Source: CAYOXD01 sp964407825 (lineage in GTDB: Bacteria; Desulfobacterota; Desulfobacteria; Desulfobacterales; JAFDDL01). From it: 37,200 bases of DNA. Positions 7,390 to 14,193 of the stretch are shown in pieces. Location of the stretch: contig CAYOXD010000015.1 in the NCBI GenBank assembly GCA_964407825.1, forward strand, positions 1 to 37,200, written 5' to 3'. Made by a program: the position numbers and the translations under genes. The notes beneath the pieces were generated by a model that had not been told where the DNA came from, made no database searches, and saw nothing but the letters and a program-made list of their open reading frames with translations. Within the stretch, counting starts at the first letter, position 1; each line of letters opens with the position of its first letter.

Positions 7390-8115
7390 ATGAGCGGAAA
7401 TGCCGCTATCGTAACAGGGGGCAGCCGGGGAATCGGCCGGGCTATCTGCATAGAACTGGCGAGGGCCGGGTATTACGTGGTGATCAATTTCGTGTCCAAC
7501 GCAGATGCCGCTACCGAGACGCTGGCGCTGGTGGAAGCGGTGGGAGGCTGTGGGGAGTGCGTCAGGTTCGATGTTTCCGACCATGAGGCAGCGACATCGG
7601 CTGTTGAGGATATCGCCAGCAGGGTGGATACCATCGAGTGCCTGGTCAACAACGCGGGCATCGTGGCAGATGAACTCTTCGTCATGATGCCAAAGGACAG
7701 CTGGAACCGGGTGATCGACACCAGCCTCAAGGGGTTCTACAACATGACCAAACCGGTGCTTCAAAAGATGCTCCTGCACAAGCGGGGCGCCGTGGTCTCC
7801 ATAGCCTCCATCGCCGGACTCATGGGCAACCGCGGGCAGGCCAACTACGCCGCGGCCAAGGCCGGTCTCATTGGCGCCAGCCGCTGCATCGCCCAGGAGG
7901 TAGCCCGCCTGGGCATCCGCGTCAATGTGGTGGCCCCAGGCCTCATCGAAACCGAGATGATCGAAAAGGCGCCCGTGGCCAAAATCAAGACGCTGATTCC
8001 CATGGCCAGGATCGGGAAGCCCGAGGAGGTGGCAAAGGTGGTGCGTTTCCTGTGCACGGATGAGGCCTCCTATATCACCGGTCAGGTGGTCTCCGTAAAC
8101 GGCGGGATGTTCTGA
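7390..8115 (+). CDS. 3-oxoacyl-ACP reductase (FabG-type short-chain dehydrogenase)
   Basis: This 241-residue enzyme is a classical short-chain dehydrogenase/reductase that would reduce 3-oxoacyl-ACP with NAD(P)H. It shows the nucleotide-binding motif TGGSRGIG (residues 9-16), NNAG (87-90) and the catalytic S140, Y153 and K157 (ANYAAAKAGL). The tail ITGQVVSVNGGMF is typical of FabG. An AAGG-type ribosome site precedes the ATG. It lies 51 bases after the dehydratase gene on the same strand. It is probably the ketoreductase of the aryl-polyene-like pathway rather than the primary fatty-acid FabG; that choice rests on context. Confidence 0.9.
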   Translation: MSGNAAIVTGGSRGIGRAICIELARAGYYVVINFVSNADAATETLALVEAVGGCGECVRFDVSDHEAATSAVEDIASRVDTIECLVNNAGIVADELFVMMPKDSWNRVIDTSLKGFYNMTKPVLQKMLLHKRGAVVSIASIAGLMGNRGQANYAAAKAGLIGASRCIAQEVARLGIRVNVVAPGLIETEMIEKAPVAKIKTLIPMARIGKPEEVAKVVRFLCTDEASYITGQVVSVNGGMF

Positions 8116-8129
8116 GGAGTCATGGGAGC

Positions 8130-8786
8130 ATGAAAATGGACAATAGGAGGGGAAAAGCGCGGGGACAGCGGTTTCACGGCGGATTGGGCCTGGCGGTGCC
8201 CGTCTGCCTGGTGGTGTCCGCCGCGCTGTGCATCGGATGGGCGGACTCCTGGGAGACCATCCGCCAGGACGCCGCGAAAATCCATACCATCCGGGCGGGG
8301 TTCGTTCAGGAAAAGTTCTTGAAAATACTTAAAAAGCCGTTAATATCAAAAGGCATGTTCTATTTCAAGGCACCGGATTCCCTGCGCTGGGAGTACCGCT
8401 CTCCCATCCAGAGCACCCTGTTGATGCATGGGGGAAAGATAAAGCGCTATATCCGCACGGACCAGGGGCTCATCGAGGACGCTGGTGCCAGACTCCAGGC
8501 CATGCAGGTGGTGATGCGGGAGATCACGGGGTGGCTGGCCGGGCGGTTTAACAACAACCCGGATTTCAAGGCGGCTCTCGCACCGGGCCCGAGGATCGTT
8601 CTCACCCCCCGGAATCCCGCCCTTGCCGGAATCATCCAAAAAATAGTGCTCGTTCCCGCCAAACGGCCCGGTGTCATCCGTACGGTGTTCATCTATGAGA
8701 GCGAGCGCTCCTACACGAAATTGACCTTCACCGACTGTCGTCTGAATGAGAAGATGGACGACCGGATTTTCCAGGAGCTCAAATGA
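8130..8786 (+). CDS. LolA-like outer-membrane lipoprotein carrier protein
   Basis: This 218-residue protein has a long basic N-terminus and a hydrophobic segment (about residues 19-36), then a periplasmic domain. The start of that domain, DAAKIHTIRAGFVQEKFLKI, followed by KGMFYFKAPDSLRWEY, is the LolA pattern of a half beta-barrel that binds acyl chains. Aryl-polyene and related loci often encode such a LolA paralogue, thought to carry a lipid or lipoprotein across the periplasm. The stop overlaps the start of the next gene (ATGA), so the two are coupled. It is more divergent than housekeeping LolA. Confidence 0.82.
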   Translation: MKMDNRRGKARGQRFHGGLGLAVPVCLVVSAALCIGWADSWETIRQDAAKIHTIRAGFVQEKFLKILKKPLISKGMFYFKAPDSLRWEYRSPIQSTLLMHGGKIKRYIRTDQGLIEDAGARLQAMQVVMREITGWLAGRFNNNPDFKAALAPGPRIVLTPRNPALAGIIQKIVLVPAKRPGVIRTVFIYESERSYTKLTFTDCRLNEKMDDRIFQELK

Positions 8787-9475
8787 GACCCCTGACGTTG
8801 CTGTTCCTTTGCCTGTGCCTTGTTTCCTGCGCCGCCGGGGTACCGCGGATCGTTGCCCCCCCCGCCACCGGGCAGACCGCCGCCGGCCGGAAGCCGGACC
8901 TTGCCCCCCTCTTCCCCTCCGGAACATGGCGGTTCGTCCACAGCATCGAAGCGACGCTTCCCGGCGGCCGGAAAACCGTCCTGATGGGCGTTACGGAGGT
9001 GTCCTCAACGCAGCGGACCCTGCACTGCGTGCTGATGAGCATCGAAGGGCTGGTTCTCTTTGACGGCCGAAAGGGCCGGACAATCAGGGTCGATCGCGCG
9101 GTTCCGCCCTTCAACTCCGGCAAGTTCGCCCAGGGTCTCATGGCGGATGTAAGCCTGATGCTGCTTTCGCCGCCCGGCACGCCGGTTGAAACCGGAACCC
9201 TCGAAAACGGGCAGCCCGTTTACCGGTACAGGACCCGCACACCGGACGGCAAGCCTCTGATAACGGACGTGATCCGCCAGGGGAAACACCGCTGGACCAT
9301 CAACCAGTACGAGGCAGGCCGCCTCCGCCGACACCTTCGGGCCCTGGTCGGGAGGGGCGCCACCGCCGGAACGACTGCGACCGTTCCTGAAAAATGGGAG
9401 TTGACGGTCCCTGGACCGAGGGGCTATGACCTGCGCCTGACGCTTTTGGAGGCAGCGCCCGCCGGCCCCTCCTGA
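8783..9475 (+). CDS. Small lipoprotein, possibly DUF3261-like
   Basis: This is a predicted 230-residue lipoprotein. The N-terminus MRPLTLLFLCLCLVSCAAG has the lipobox L13-V14-S15-C16, so C16 would be lipidated after signal peptidase II cleavage. The rest is beta-rich, with alternating hydrophobic residues and no catalytic motif I can name. Its position directly after the LolA-like gene, with overlapping stop and start, matches the small lipoprotein of aryl-polyene clusters (DUF3261). I infer that family from position and general character, not from a clear motif. It may accept the cargo of the LolA-like protein at the outer membrane. Confidence 0.72.
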   Translation: MRPLTLLFLCLCLVSCAAGVPRIVAPPATGQTAAGRKPDLAPLFPSGTWRFVHSIEATLPGGRKTVLMGVTEVSSTQRTLHCVLMSIEGLVLFDGRKGRTIRVDRAVPPFNSGKFAQGLMADVSLMLLSPPGTPVETGTLENGQPVYRYRTRTPDGKPLITDVIRQGKHRWTINQYEAGRLRRHLRALVGRGATAGTTATVPEKWELTVPGPRGYDLRLTLLEAAPAGPS

Positions 9476-9511
9476 ACGCAAACGGCAACCTTATAACACG
9501 ATCCGGATCCC

Positions 9512-10777
9512 ATGAGCCTTAACTTCACCCTCATCTATCCCAAATGGCCGAAACTCGAAGGCCAGACCGAATTTCACCTGCCGCCCCACGGCCCGGTGGT
9601 ATTTGCAGCCGCCCTGCCTGATTCGGTTGAGGTGCGCTTCATCGACGACAACCTTGAAACCATCGATTTCGACGCGCCGGTGGATCTCGTGGGGATCTCC
9701 ATGATGCTCACTATCCAGGCCCGGCGTGGCTGGGAGATCGCCGATCAGTTCCGAAAACGAGGGGTTCCGGTCATCTTTGGCGGCATCGCCACCATGCTGC
9801 ATGCCGAGGAGACCATGGCCCATGCGGATTCGGTCTTCCTGGGCGAGGCCGAGGGCCGGATGGAGGCGGTCATCTCCGACTTCAAGGCAGGCCGGCTGAA
9901 AAAATGCTACGATTTTCTCGACACACCGCCGCCCATCGAATCGGTGGGGCCGGCCCGACGGGACATCCTCAGACGGGAGCTTTACAACTACAAGGGAATC
10001 CAGATGTTCGACCTGGTCCATGCCTCCAGGGGATGCCGGTTTCACTGCTATCCCTGCGCGGTGGCCTACCTGGGAGGGCGGCGCTTCAGGCCCCGGCCCA
10101 TCGCAAACACCATCGCGGAGATGGCCGGCATCGACAACAACCGTCTCTTTTTGGTGGATAACTCCCTGGCCCAGGACACCCGCTGGGAAATGGACCTCTT
10201 CCGCGAGATGATCCCCCTCAAGAAGAAGTGGTGCTCCCATCCCATCGAGGACAAGCCCGAGGTGCTGGACCTGGCGGCCCGGGCCGGCGCCTGGTATGTT
10301 TATCAGGCCGTGTTCGACACCTCCGATCTGATCCGGGAACGTATCAAACGCTACCACGATCACGGCATTGCGGTGGAGGGAACGATCCTCCTCGGCCTGG
10401 ACGACCATACGGAGGACGGAATCAAGCGCCTGGTGGACTTTCTGCTGGAAATCGAGCTGGATCTGGCCGAATTCACCATCCTGACCCCCTTTCCCCACAC
10501 CAAGGCCTTCGAGCAGCTCCACCGGGAAAACCGGATCCTGTCCTACAATTGGGACGAATACTCGGCCGACCGGGTGGTCTACACCCCCCGGCACATGAGC
10601 CCCGAAAGGCTCCAGGCGCTCTTCCACTATGCCTGGGATACCTTCTACCGGGATGAACCCCAACGGATCAAGATGTTCAAGCTCTACCAGAAAGTCGTGG
10701 ACCGGGAGCGGGCGGACGGCACCTACCGGCCGAGGCAGCGGGAACTGGCAGATCGCGGTTTCGGCAAGACCGTGTAA
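9512..10777 (+). CDS. Radical SAM protein with N-terminal cobalamin-binding-like domain
   Basis: This 421-residue protein belongs to the B12-binding-domain radical SAM superfamily. Residues ~1-130 form a Rossmann-like region (VDLVGISMMLTIQARRGWEI, then PVIFGGIATMLHAEE) typical of the cobalamin-binding half, although the DxHxxG cobalt-ligand motif is not visible. The radical SAM core follows, with CxxxCxxC at C175, C179 and C182 (RGCRFHCYPC) for the [4Fe-4S] cluster. Relatives methylate or cyclise lipids, hopanoids, chlorophylls and peptides. It is the last gene of the first unit, 36 bases after the lipoprotein gene. In this context it may modify the polyene or lipid product; the substrate is unknown. 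Confidence 0.85.
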   Translation: MSLNFTLIYPKWPKLEGQTEFHLPPHGPVVFAAALPDSVEVRFIDDNLETIDFDAPVDLVGISMMLTIQARRGWEIADQFRKRGVPVIFGGIATMLHAEETMAHADSVFLGEAEGRMEAVISDFKAGRLKKCYDFLDTPPPIESVGPARRDILRRELYNYKGIQMFDLVHASRGCRFHCYPCAVAYLGGRRFRPRPIANTIAEMAGIDNNRLFLVDNSLAQDTRWEMDLFREMIPLKKKWCSHPIEDKPEVLDLAARAGAWYVYQAVFDTSDLIRERIKRYHDHGIAVEGTILLGLDDHTEDGIKRLVDFLLEIELDLAEFTILTPFPHTKAFEQLHRENRILSYNWDEYSADRVVYTPRHMSPERLQALFHYAWDTFYRDEPQRIKMFKLYQKVVDRERADGTYRPRQRELADRGFGKTV

Positions 10778-10900
10778 GGGAAAGGCGCTGCAATGGGGAT
10801 CCCAAGACCCCCGGGACACCTCACCTGCGACGTGCAAGCTTTCAATGCCGTTCAACGGGAATCACTGGATCCGGAAATGTCGATTATCCTTGGCCGGGGT

Positions 10901-11695
10901 TTAGGATCCGCAAGACAGGGGTCTGTCATCACCCTGGGCCGCCATCAAGGCCCGAACCCTGTCGGAAACGGCGGACATGGCCGCTCTCGGGCCTTCGAGA
11001 TCTGAGGCGGAGACCTCGGCGATGAGTTCCACCGAGATGGACGCGGACGCGCAGGTATTGAAGAGGAACCTTCCGGGTGCGAACAACCGGTTCGTGTTTC
11101 GGATGAAAAGGACCTTGATGGGCGCTCCGCAATGCCGCGCGATCTTGAAGAGGCCCGGATTGAAGGGGCCGATGCGGCCGTCCCGGCTCCGGGTCCCCTC
11201 GGGAAAGACGAAGAGGTTCCCACCGCCTGCCAGATACGCTGCCATCCCCTCCATCTGGCCGATCATCATTGCGCTGCGCCCCCCCCCCGGGTCCGAGGGC
11301 AGGTACCCGGCCTGCCTCAGCACCCATCCGAAGAGAGGCACCCTGAAAAAGGCGCTCTTGACGATGGTCTTGTGTTGTTCGTAGAGGGATATCAAAAGAA
11401 TGGGATCGAGATAGGAGACGTGGTTGCAAACAAGGATGGCGGACCGGATGGCCCGCACGGATTCCGGAATCTGAAAGGAAACGCCGGGCGCCGTGACCCG
11501 AAGGAGGGCAAAAAAGCTTCTGTAGAAGTGGTGATTCAGCCGTTGGAGGGACCGCTGCCGGTCCCTTGAAAAGAGGGCGGACCAAATGTAGAAGGGCGAG
11601 AAGAAAAGCATGAACCCCGCCGTGAACCAGGTCCAGTAAAGGAGGGTCAGGAAAAGATCCACCGGTCGCATCCACCAGAGGCCCCAGGGTCTCAT
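10901..11695 (-). CDS. PlsC-type 1-acylglycerol-3-phosphate/lyso-lipid acyltransferase
   Basis: This 264-residue acyltransferase has a hydrophobic N-terminal segment (about residues 12-43), suggesting membrane attachment. The catalytic HX4D motif is present as NHVSYLD (H92, D97), and the substrate motif is FPEGTRSRDG (164-173). The family transfers acyl groups from ACP or CoA to glycerolipid or similar hydroxyls. Its start lies only 4 bases after the ketosynthase stop, so it is coupled to the ACP-ketosynthase unit. Acyltransferases of this type occur in aryl-polyene loci, where they attach the polyene to a lipid; that function is inferred here. Confidence 0.9.
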   Translation of the reverse strand: MRPWGLWWMRPVDLFLTLLYWTWFTAGFMLFFSPFYIWSALFSRDRQRSLQRLNHHFYRSFFALLRVTAPGVSFQIPESVRAIRSAILVCNHVSYLDPILLISLYEQHKTIVKSAFFRVPLFGWVLRQAGYLPSDPGGGRSAMMIGQMEGMAAYLAGGGNLFVFPEGTRSRDGRIGPFNPGLFKIARHCGAPIKVLFIRNTNRLFAPGRFLFNTCASASISVELIAEVSASDLEGPRAAMSAVSDRVRALMAAQGDDRPLSCGS

Positions 11696-11699
11696 GGGC

Positions 11700-12938
11700 T
11701 CACCCGTCGTATCGTTTCAGGACCAGGCAGGTATTCACACCGCCGAACGCGAAATTCTGAACCGTGGCGATCCGGACCGGGGCCTGCCGCAGGCGGGTCA
11801 CATGCCGGATCATGGCGCAGCGCCGGTCGATCTCGTCCAGGTTCAGGGTCGGCGCCATAAACCCTCCCTCCATCATGTAGAGCACCATCAGGGTCTCGAT
11901 CACGCCGCAGGAGCCCATGGTGTGGCCCATATAGCTCTTGAGGCCCGCCACCCACGGCCGGTCTCCGAAGATACGATGGATCGCCTGCGCCTCGATCACG
12001 TCTCCCATCTTGGTGCCCGTGGCATGGGCGCTGATGTAATCCACATCAGCAGGGCCGATCCCGGCGCTCTCCAGCCCCAGGCGCAGGGTCTCGCTGATCC
12101 CCCGGACGTTGGGAAGAATCAGATCCCCGCCGTTGTTGTTGCAGGAAAAACCGATCACCTCCCCCAGGATGCGGGCGCCCCGATCCCGGGCGTGCTCATA
12201 GGCCTCCAGCAGCACAGCCCCTCCGCCCTCCCCCACCACCAGGCCGTCTCGCCGCTCGTCAAAGGGACGGGGGGTCAGCCGCGGCGTGTCGTTGAAGGCC
12301 GTGGAGCAGGCCAGCAGGTTGTCGAACACCGCCACGGTGGTGGTATCGTATTCGTCCGCGCCGCCGCAGATCATGGCATCCTGCAGGCCGAATTTCACGG
12401 CCTCGTAGCCGAATCCGATGGATTGGCTGCTGGTGGTGCAGGCCGTGGACGAAGCGATCACCCGTCCGGTGATGCCGAACATCTTGGTAATGTTGACGGC
12501 CGTGGTATGCACCATGGACTTGAGGTAATCCACGGCGCTGACGCCGGATATCCGGTCGGCCTCCCCACTGAAAAAATTGCGGTAGATATTGCGCTGTACC
12601 GTGGGGCTTCCGTGGGTGGAACTGAAGGCGACCCCCAGGCGGCCGGAGGTGACAAAGGATTCATCGAGCCCGGCTTCCTGCAGGACCTCCTTCACCGCCT
12701 GGCAGGCGTAGTAGGACACCGGTCCCATGGTCTTTCGAAAGGTGCGCTTGAACTCGTAGTCGATGGGATAATCGATGGTGCCGAACACCTGGGAGTGGAT
12801 AAAATCCGAGAGGAGCTGATCGGGCCGAAGGGGCTTGACCCCGGAGAGGCCCTTTTGGAGGCTGCGGATGATCGCCTCCTTTCCGTGGCCGATGGGGGTC
12901 AGGGCCGCACCGGCGGTGATGACGACTCTCCTTTCCAT
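11700..12938 (-). CDS. Beta-ketoacyl-ACP synthase (FabF-like, aryl-polyene type)
   Basis: This 412-residue condensing enzyme elongates an ACP-bound acyl chain by decarboxylative Claisen condensation. The Cys-His-His triad is intact: C167 in SSTACTTSS, H305 in HATGTKMGD and H339 in KSYMGHTMGS. The motif HATGTKMGD departs from the usual HGTGTPLND of FabF, pointing to a specialised clade. The C-terminus NFAFGGVNTCLVLKRY is typical. The ATG at 12938 follows the ACP stop by 7 bases, with GAGGGGA just upstream. No second, chain-length-factor ketosynthase is present in the window. Confidence 0.92.
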   Translation of the reverse strand: MERRVVITAGAALTPIGHGKEAIIRSLQKGLSGVKPLRPDQLLSDFIHSQVFGTIDYPIDYEFKRTFRKTMGPVSYYACQAVKEVLQEAGLDESFVTSGRLGVAFSSTHGSPTVQRNIYRNFFSGEADRISGVSAVDYLKSMVHTTAVNITKMFGITGRVIASSTACTTSSQSIGFGYEAVKFGLQDAMICGGADEYDTTTVAVFDNLLACSTAFNDTPRLTPRPFDERRDGLVVGEGGGAVLLEAYEHARDRGARILGEVIGFSCNNNGGDLILPNVRGISETLRLGLESAGIGPADVDYISAHATGTKMGDVIEAQAIHRIFGDRPWVAGLKSYMGHTMGSCGVIETLMVLYMMEGGFMAPTLNLDEIDRRCAMIRHVTRLRQAPVRIATVQNFAFGGVNTCLVLKRYDG

Positions 12939-12945
12939 CTTCCCC

Positions 12946-13206
12946 TCACGCCTTTGCCGCGGCCATGGTTTGGATGTAATCGCAGATATCGTTGAGAGTC
13001 CGCACCTCCATGGCGAGCTTTTTGTCCTCCTGGCTCAGGGGGACGCCGATCATCTTCTCGATCTCCACCAGGAGCTCAATGGCGTCGATGCTGTCGAACT
13101 CGTAGGCTTCCCTCAGGTCCGCATCCGGCACGGGGTTCGAAATCTCGAAGTTCTCCCTGAAAATCCGGTTCAGTTCCCGCAGTATATCCTCACGCTCCAG
13201 TTTCAT
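12946..13206 (-). CDS. Acyl carrier protein
   Basis: This 86-residue carrier protein has the phosphopantetheine site FDSIDAIELL, with S39 as the attachment residue. The usual helices flank it (LEREDILRELNRIF, then VEIEKMIGVPL). The open frame extends upstream to 13314, but the ATG at 13206 is chosen because GGGAG lies just before it and the product then has ACP length. It heads the minus-strand ACP-KS-acyltransferase unit and would hold the growing chain. A 12-bp palindrome lies 57 bases upstream. Confidence 0.92.
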   Translation of the reverse strand: MKLEREDILRELNRIFRENFEISNPVPDADLREAYEFDSIDAIELLVEIEKMIGVPLSQEDKKLAMEVRTLNDICDYIQTMAAAKA

Positions 13207-13262
13207 ATCTCCCACTCGGGCTCCTTGGCGTCCTTCCAAGATTCGGGAAAGAAAAAAATTGA

Positions 13263-13274
13263 TTGGTATACCAA
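13263..13274. promoter_or_regulatory. 12-bp palindrome TTGGTATACCAA upstream of the ACP gene
   Basis: This perfect palindrome lies 57 bases upstream of the ACP start. From general knowledge, TGGTATACCA-type sites are common operators of GntR/FadR-subfamily repressors. No GntR gene is in the window, so the regulator would be encoded elsewhere. A purely structural or chance palindrome is possible. Confidence 0.35.
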
Positions 13275-13343
13275 AATGCCTGAAAAGGCAACGTTCAAAA
13301 GCGGGCGGGTCCAAGGGGAATTTGTTCTAACCGCCCGGGATAG

Positions 13344-13397
13344 CCTTGCCCTTGCCCTTGCCCCTGCCCTTATCGTTGTCGTTGTCGTTGTCGTAAT
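13344..13397. repeat. Compound hexamer repeat, copy A
   Basis: Nine hexamers are in exact phase: three CCTTGC, one CCCTGC, one CCTTAT, three CGTTGT and one CGTAAT. On the minus strand these translate to an alternating Asp-Asn then Lys-Gly pattern. The same order of units recurs at 19551-19610 and in shortened form at 17731-17754, so this is a dispersed element and not a chance microsatellite. Confidence 0.85.
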
Positions 13398-13777
13398 CTA
13401 AAATCCGTATCGAATCTATGCTTCCATCAAATCTAAAATACCGATACCGATTTCGATAGCGATTGCGTTGGCCACGCCAGGTTGGGACCTGACTGGAAGG
13501 CCAGGGTTTTTTCATGGACGCATCCCTGGGGCTGTGATATTGGCTTGAAATTCAGGTATGGCTGGAATAAGGATCCAGCAGAACATCGAGTTTCAAGGAT
13601 AGCCATGACTTACGGAATTCAAGCCCATGCCAACCCCAGACGGCACCGAGCGTGGAGCGCCGAGGCCCCAAGGCCGGTTTTTCCGCACCCCTGTCGTTTC
13701 CTCCCGTCCACCGCGCCCCTTTCCTCCGGGGAAACCCCGGGGGTGAGCGAAGTGCGGCGGAACCCCTGTATCGCCCG

Positions 13778-14191
13778 ATGAACACGTCCAGGAGCCATGA
13801 GGTGCGGTTGAGCGTGGCCTTCCACGACCTGGATCCCCTGAACGTGGTCTGGCATGGCAATTATTTAAAATATTTCGATATCGCAAGATTCGGCCTCTTC
13901 AGCTCCGTGGGCCTCGACCTCCACCGCTACCAATTGGATCGGCACATCATCTTTCCCCTCATCAAGACGAGCACCAAGTATATCGTCCCGCTCGTTTATG
14001 GTGATCTTTTCACCTGCAAGGCCACTGCCGTGTCCGCAGAGGTGAAGATCATCCTGGATTTCGAGATACAGCGGCTCTCTGACGGCCTCATCTGCACCCG
14101 CGGCAGGGGCGAACAGGTGGGCATCCAGCTGCCCCAGGGGGAAACCCTCTTCGAGATTCCGGCGGACATCCGCAAGGCACTGGGGGTTTAA
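13778..14191 (+). CDS. 4HBT-type acyl thioesterase
   Basis: This 137-residue hotdog-fold protein resembles 4-hydroxybenzoyl-CoA/acyl-ACP thioesterases. The signature FHDLDPLNVVWHGNYLKYFD matches the YDTDxxGVVYHxNY motif, with the catalytic Asp in DLDP. The frame is open from 13652, but the upstream part has no homologous character and the ATG at 13778 fits the family N-terminus. The ribosome site is weak. It is the first gene of a plus-strand unit, ending 2 bases before the FakA-FakB fusion. It could release the finished chain from ACP or remove stalled intermediates. Confidence 0.86.
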   Translation: MNTSRSHEVRLSVAFHDLDPLNVVWHGNYLKYFDIARFGLFSSVGLDLHRYQLDRHIIFPLIKTSTKYIVPLVYGDLFTCKATAVSAEVKIILDFEIQRLSDGLICTRGRGEQVGIQLPQGETLFEIPADIRKALGV

Positions 14192-14193
14192 CC

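Larger units (their letters stand above)
13207..13777. other. Divergent intergenic region between the ACP and thioesterase genes
   Basis: This 571-base region separates the leftward ACP-KS-acyltransferase unit from the rightward thioesterase unit. It holds the palindrome TTGGTATACCAA (13263-13274) and the compound hexamer repeat at 13344-13397. A second hexamer-like block follows at 13441-13470 (CCGATA, CCGATT, TCGATA, GCGATT). A small stem, CTGG-AAGG-CCAG with a T-run, lies at about 13492-13511, and a hairpin, CCGGGG-AAA-CCCCGG, at 13726-13740. Open frames here encode only low-complexity or unrecognisable peptides and were not called. Confidence 0.55.

Noticed and set aside
9491..10855. Minus-strand open frame (454 codons) opposite the radical SAM gene
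   Set aside because: Composition is that of an antisense frame; the plus strand has the CxxxCxxC motif and a matching operon context.
11694..12995. Plus-strand open frame (433 codons) opposite the ketosynthase
   Set aside because: The minus strand holds a complete Cys-His-His ketosynthase; the plus-strand product is low-complexity Gly/His/Arg-rich.
13327..13515. Minus-strand 62-codon frame giving an Asp-Asn / Lys-Gly / Arg-Tyr repeat peptide
   Set aside because: It is the translation of hexamer repeat DNA; no ribosome site, and the other copies do not keep the same frame open.
13652..13777. N-terminal extension of the thioesterase frame
   Set aside because: The upstream 42 codons are Pro/Arg-rich without homology character, include the hairpin at 13726-13740, and would exceed the family length.
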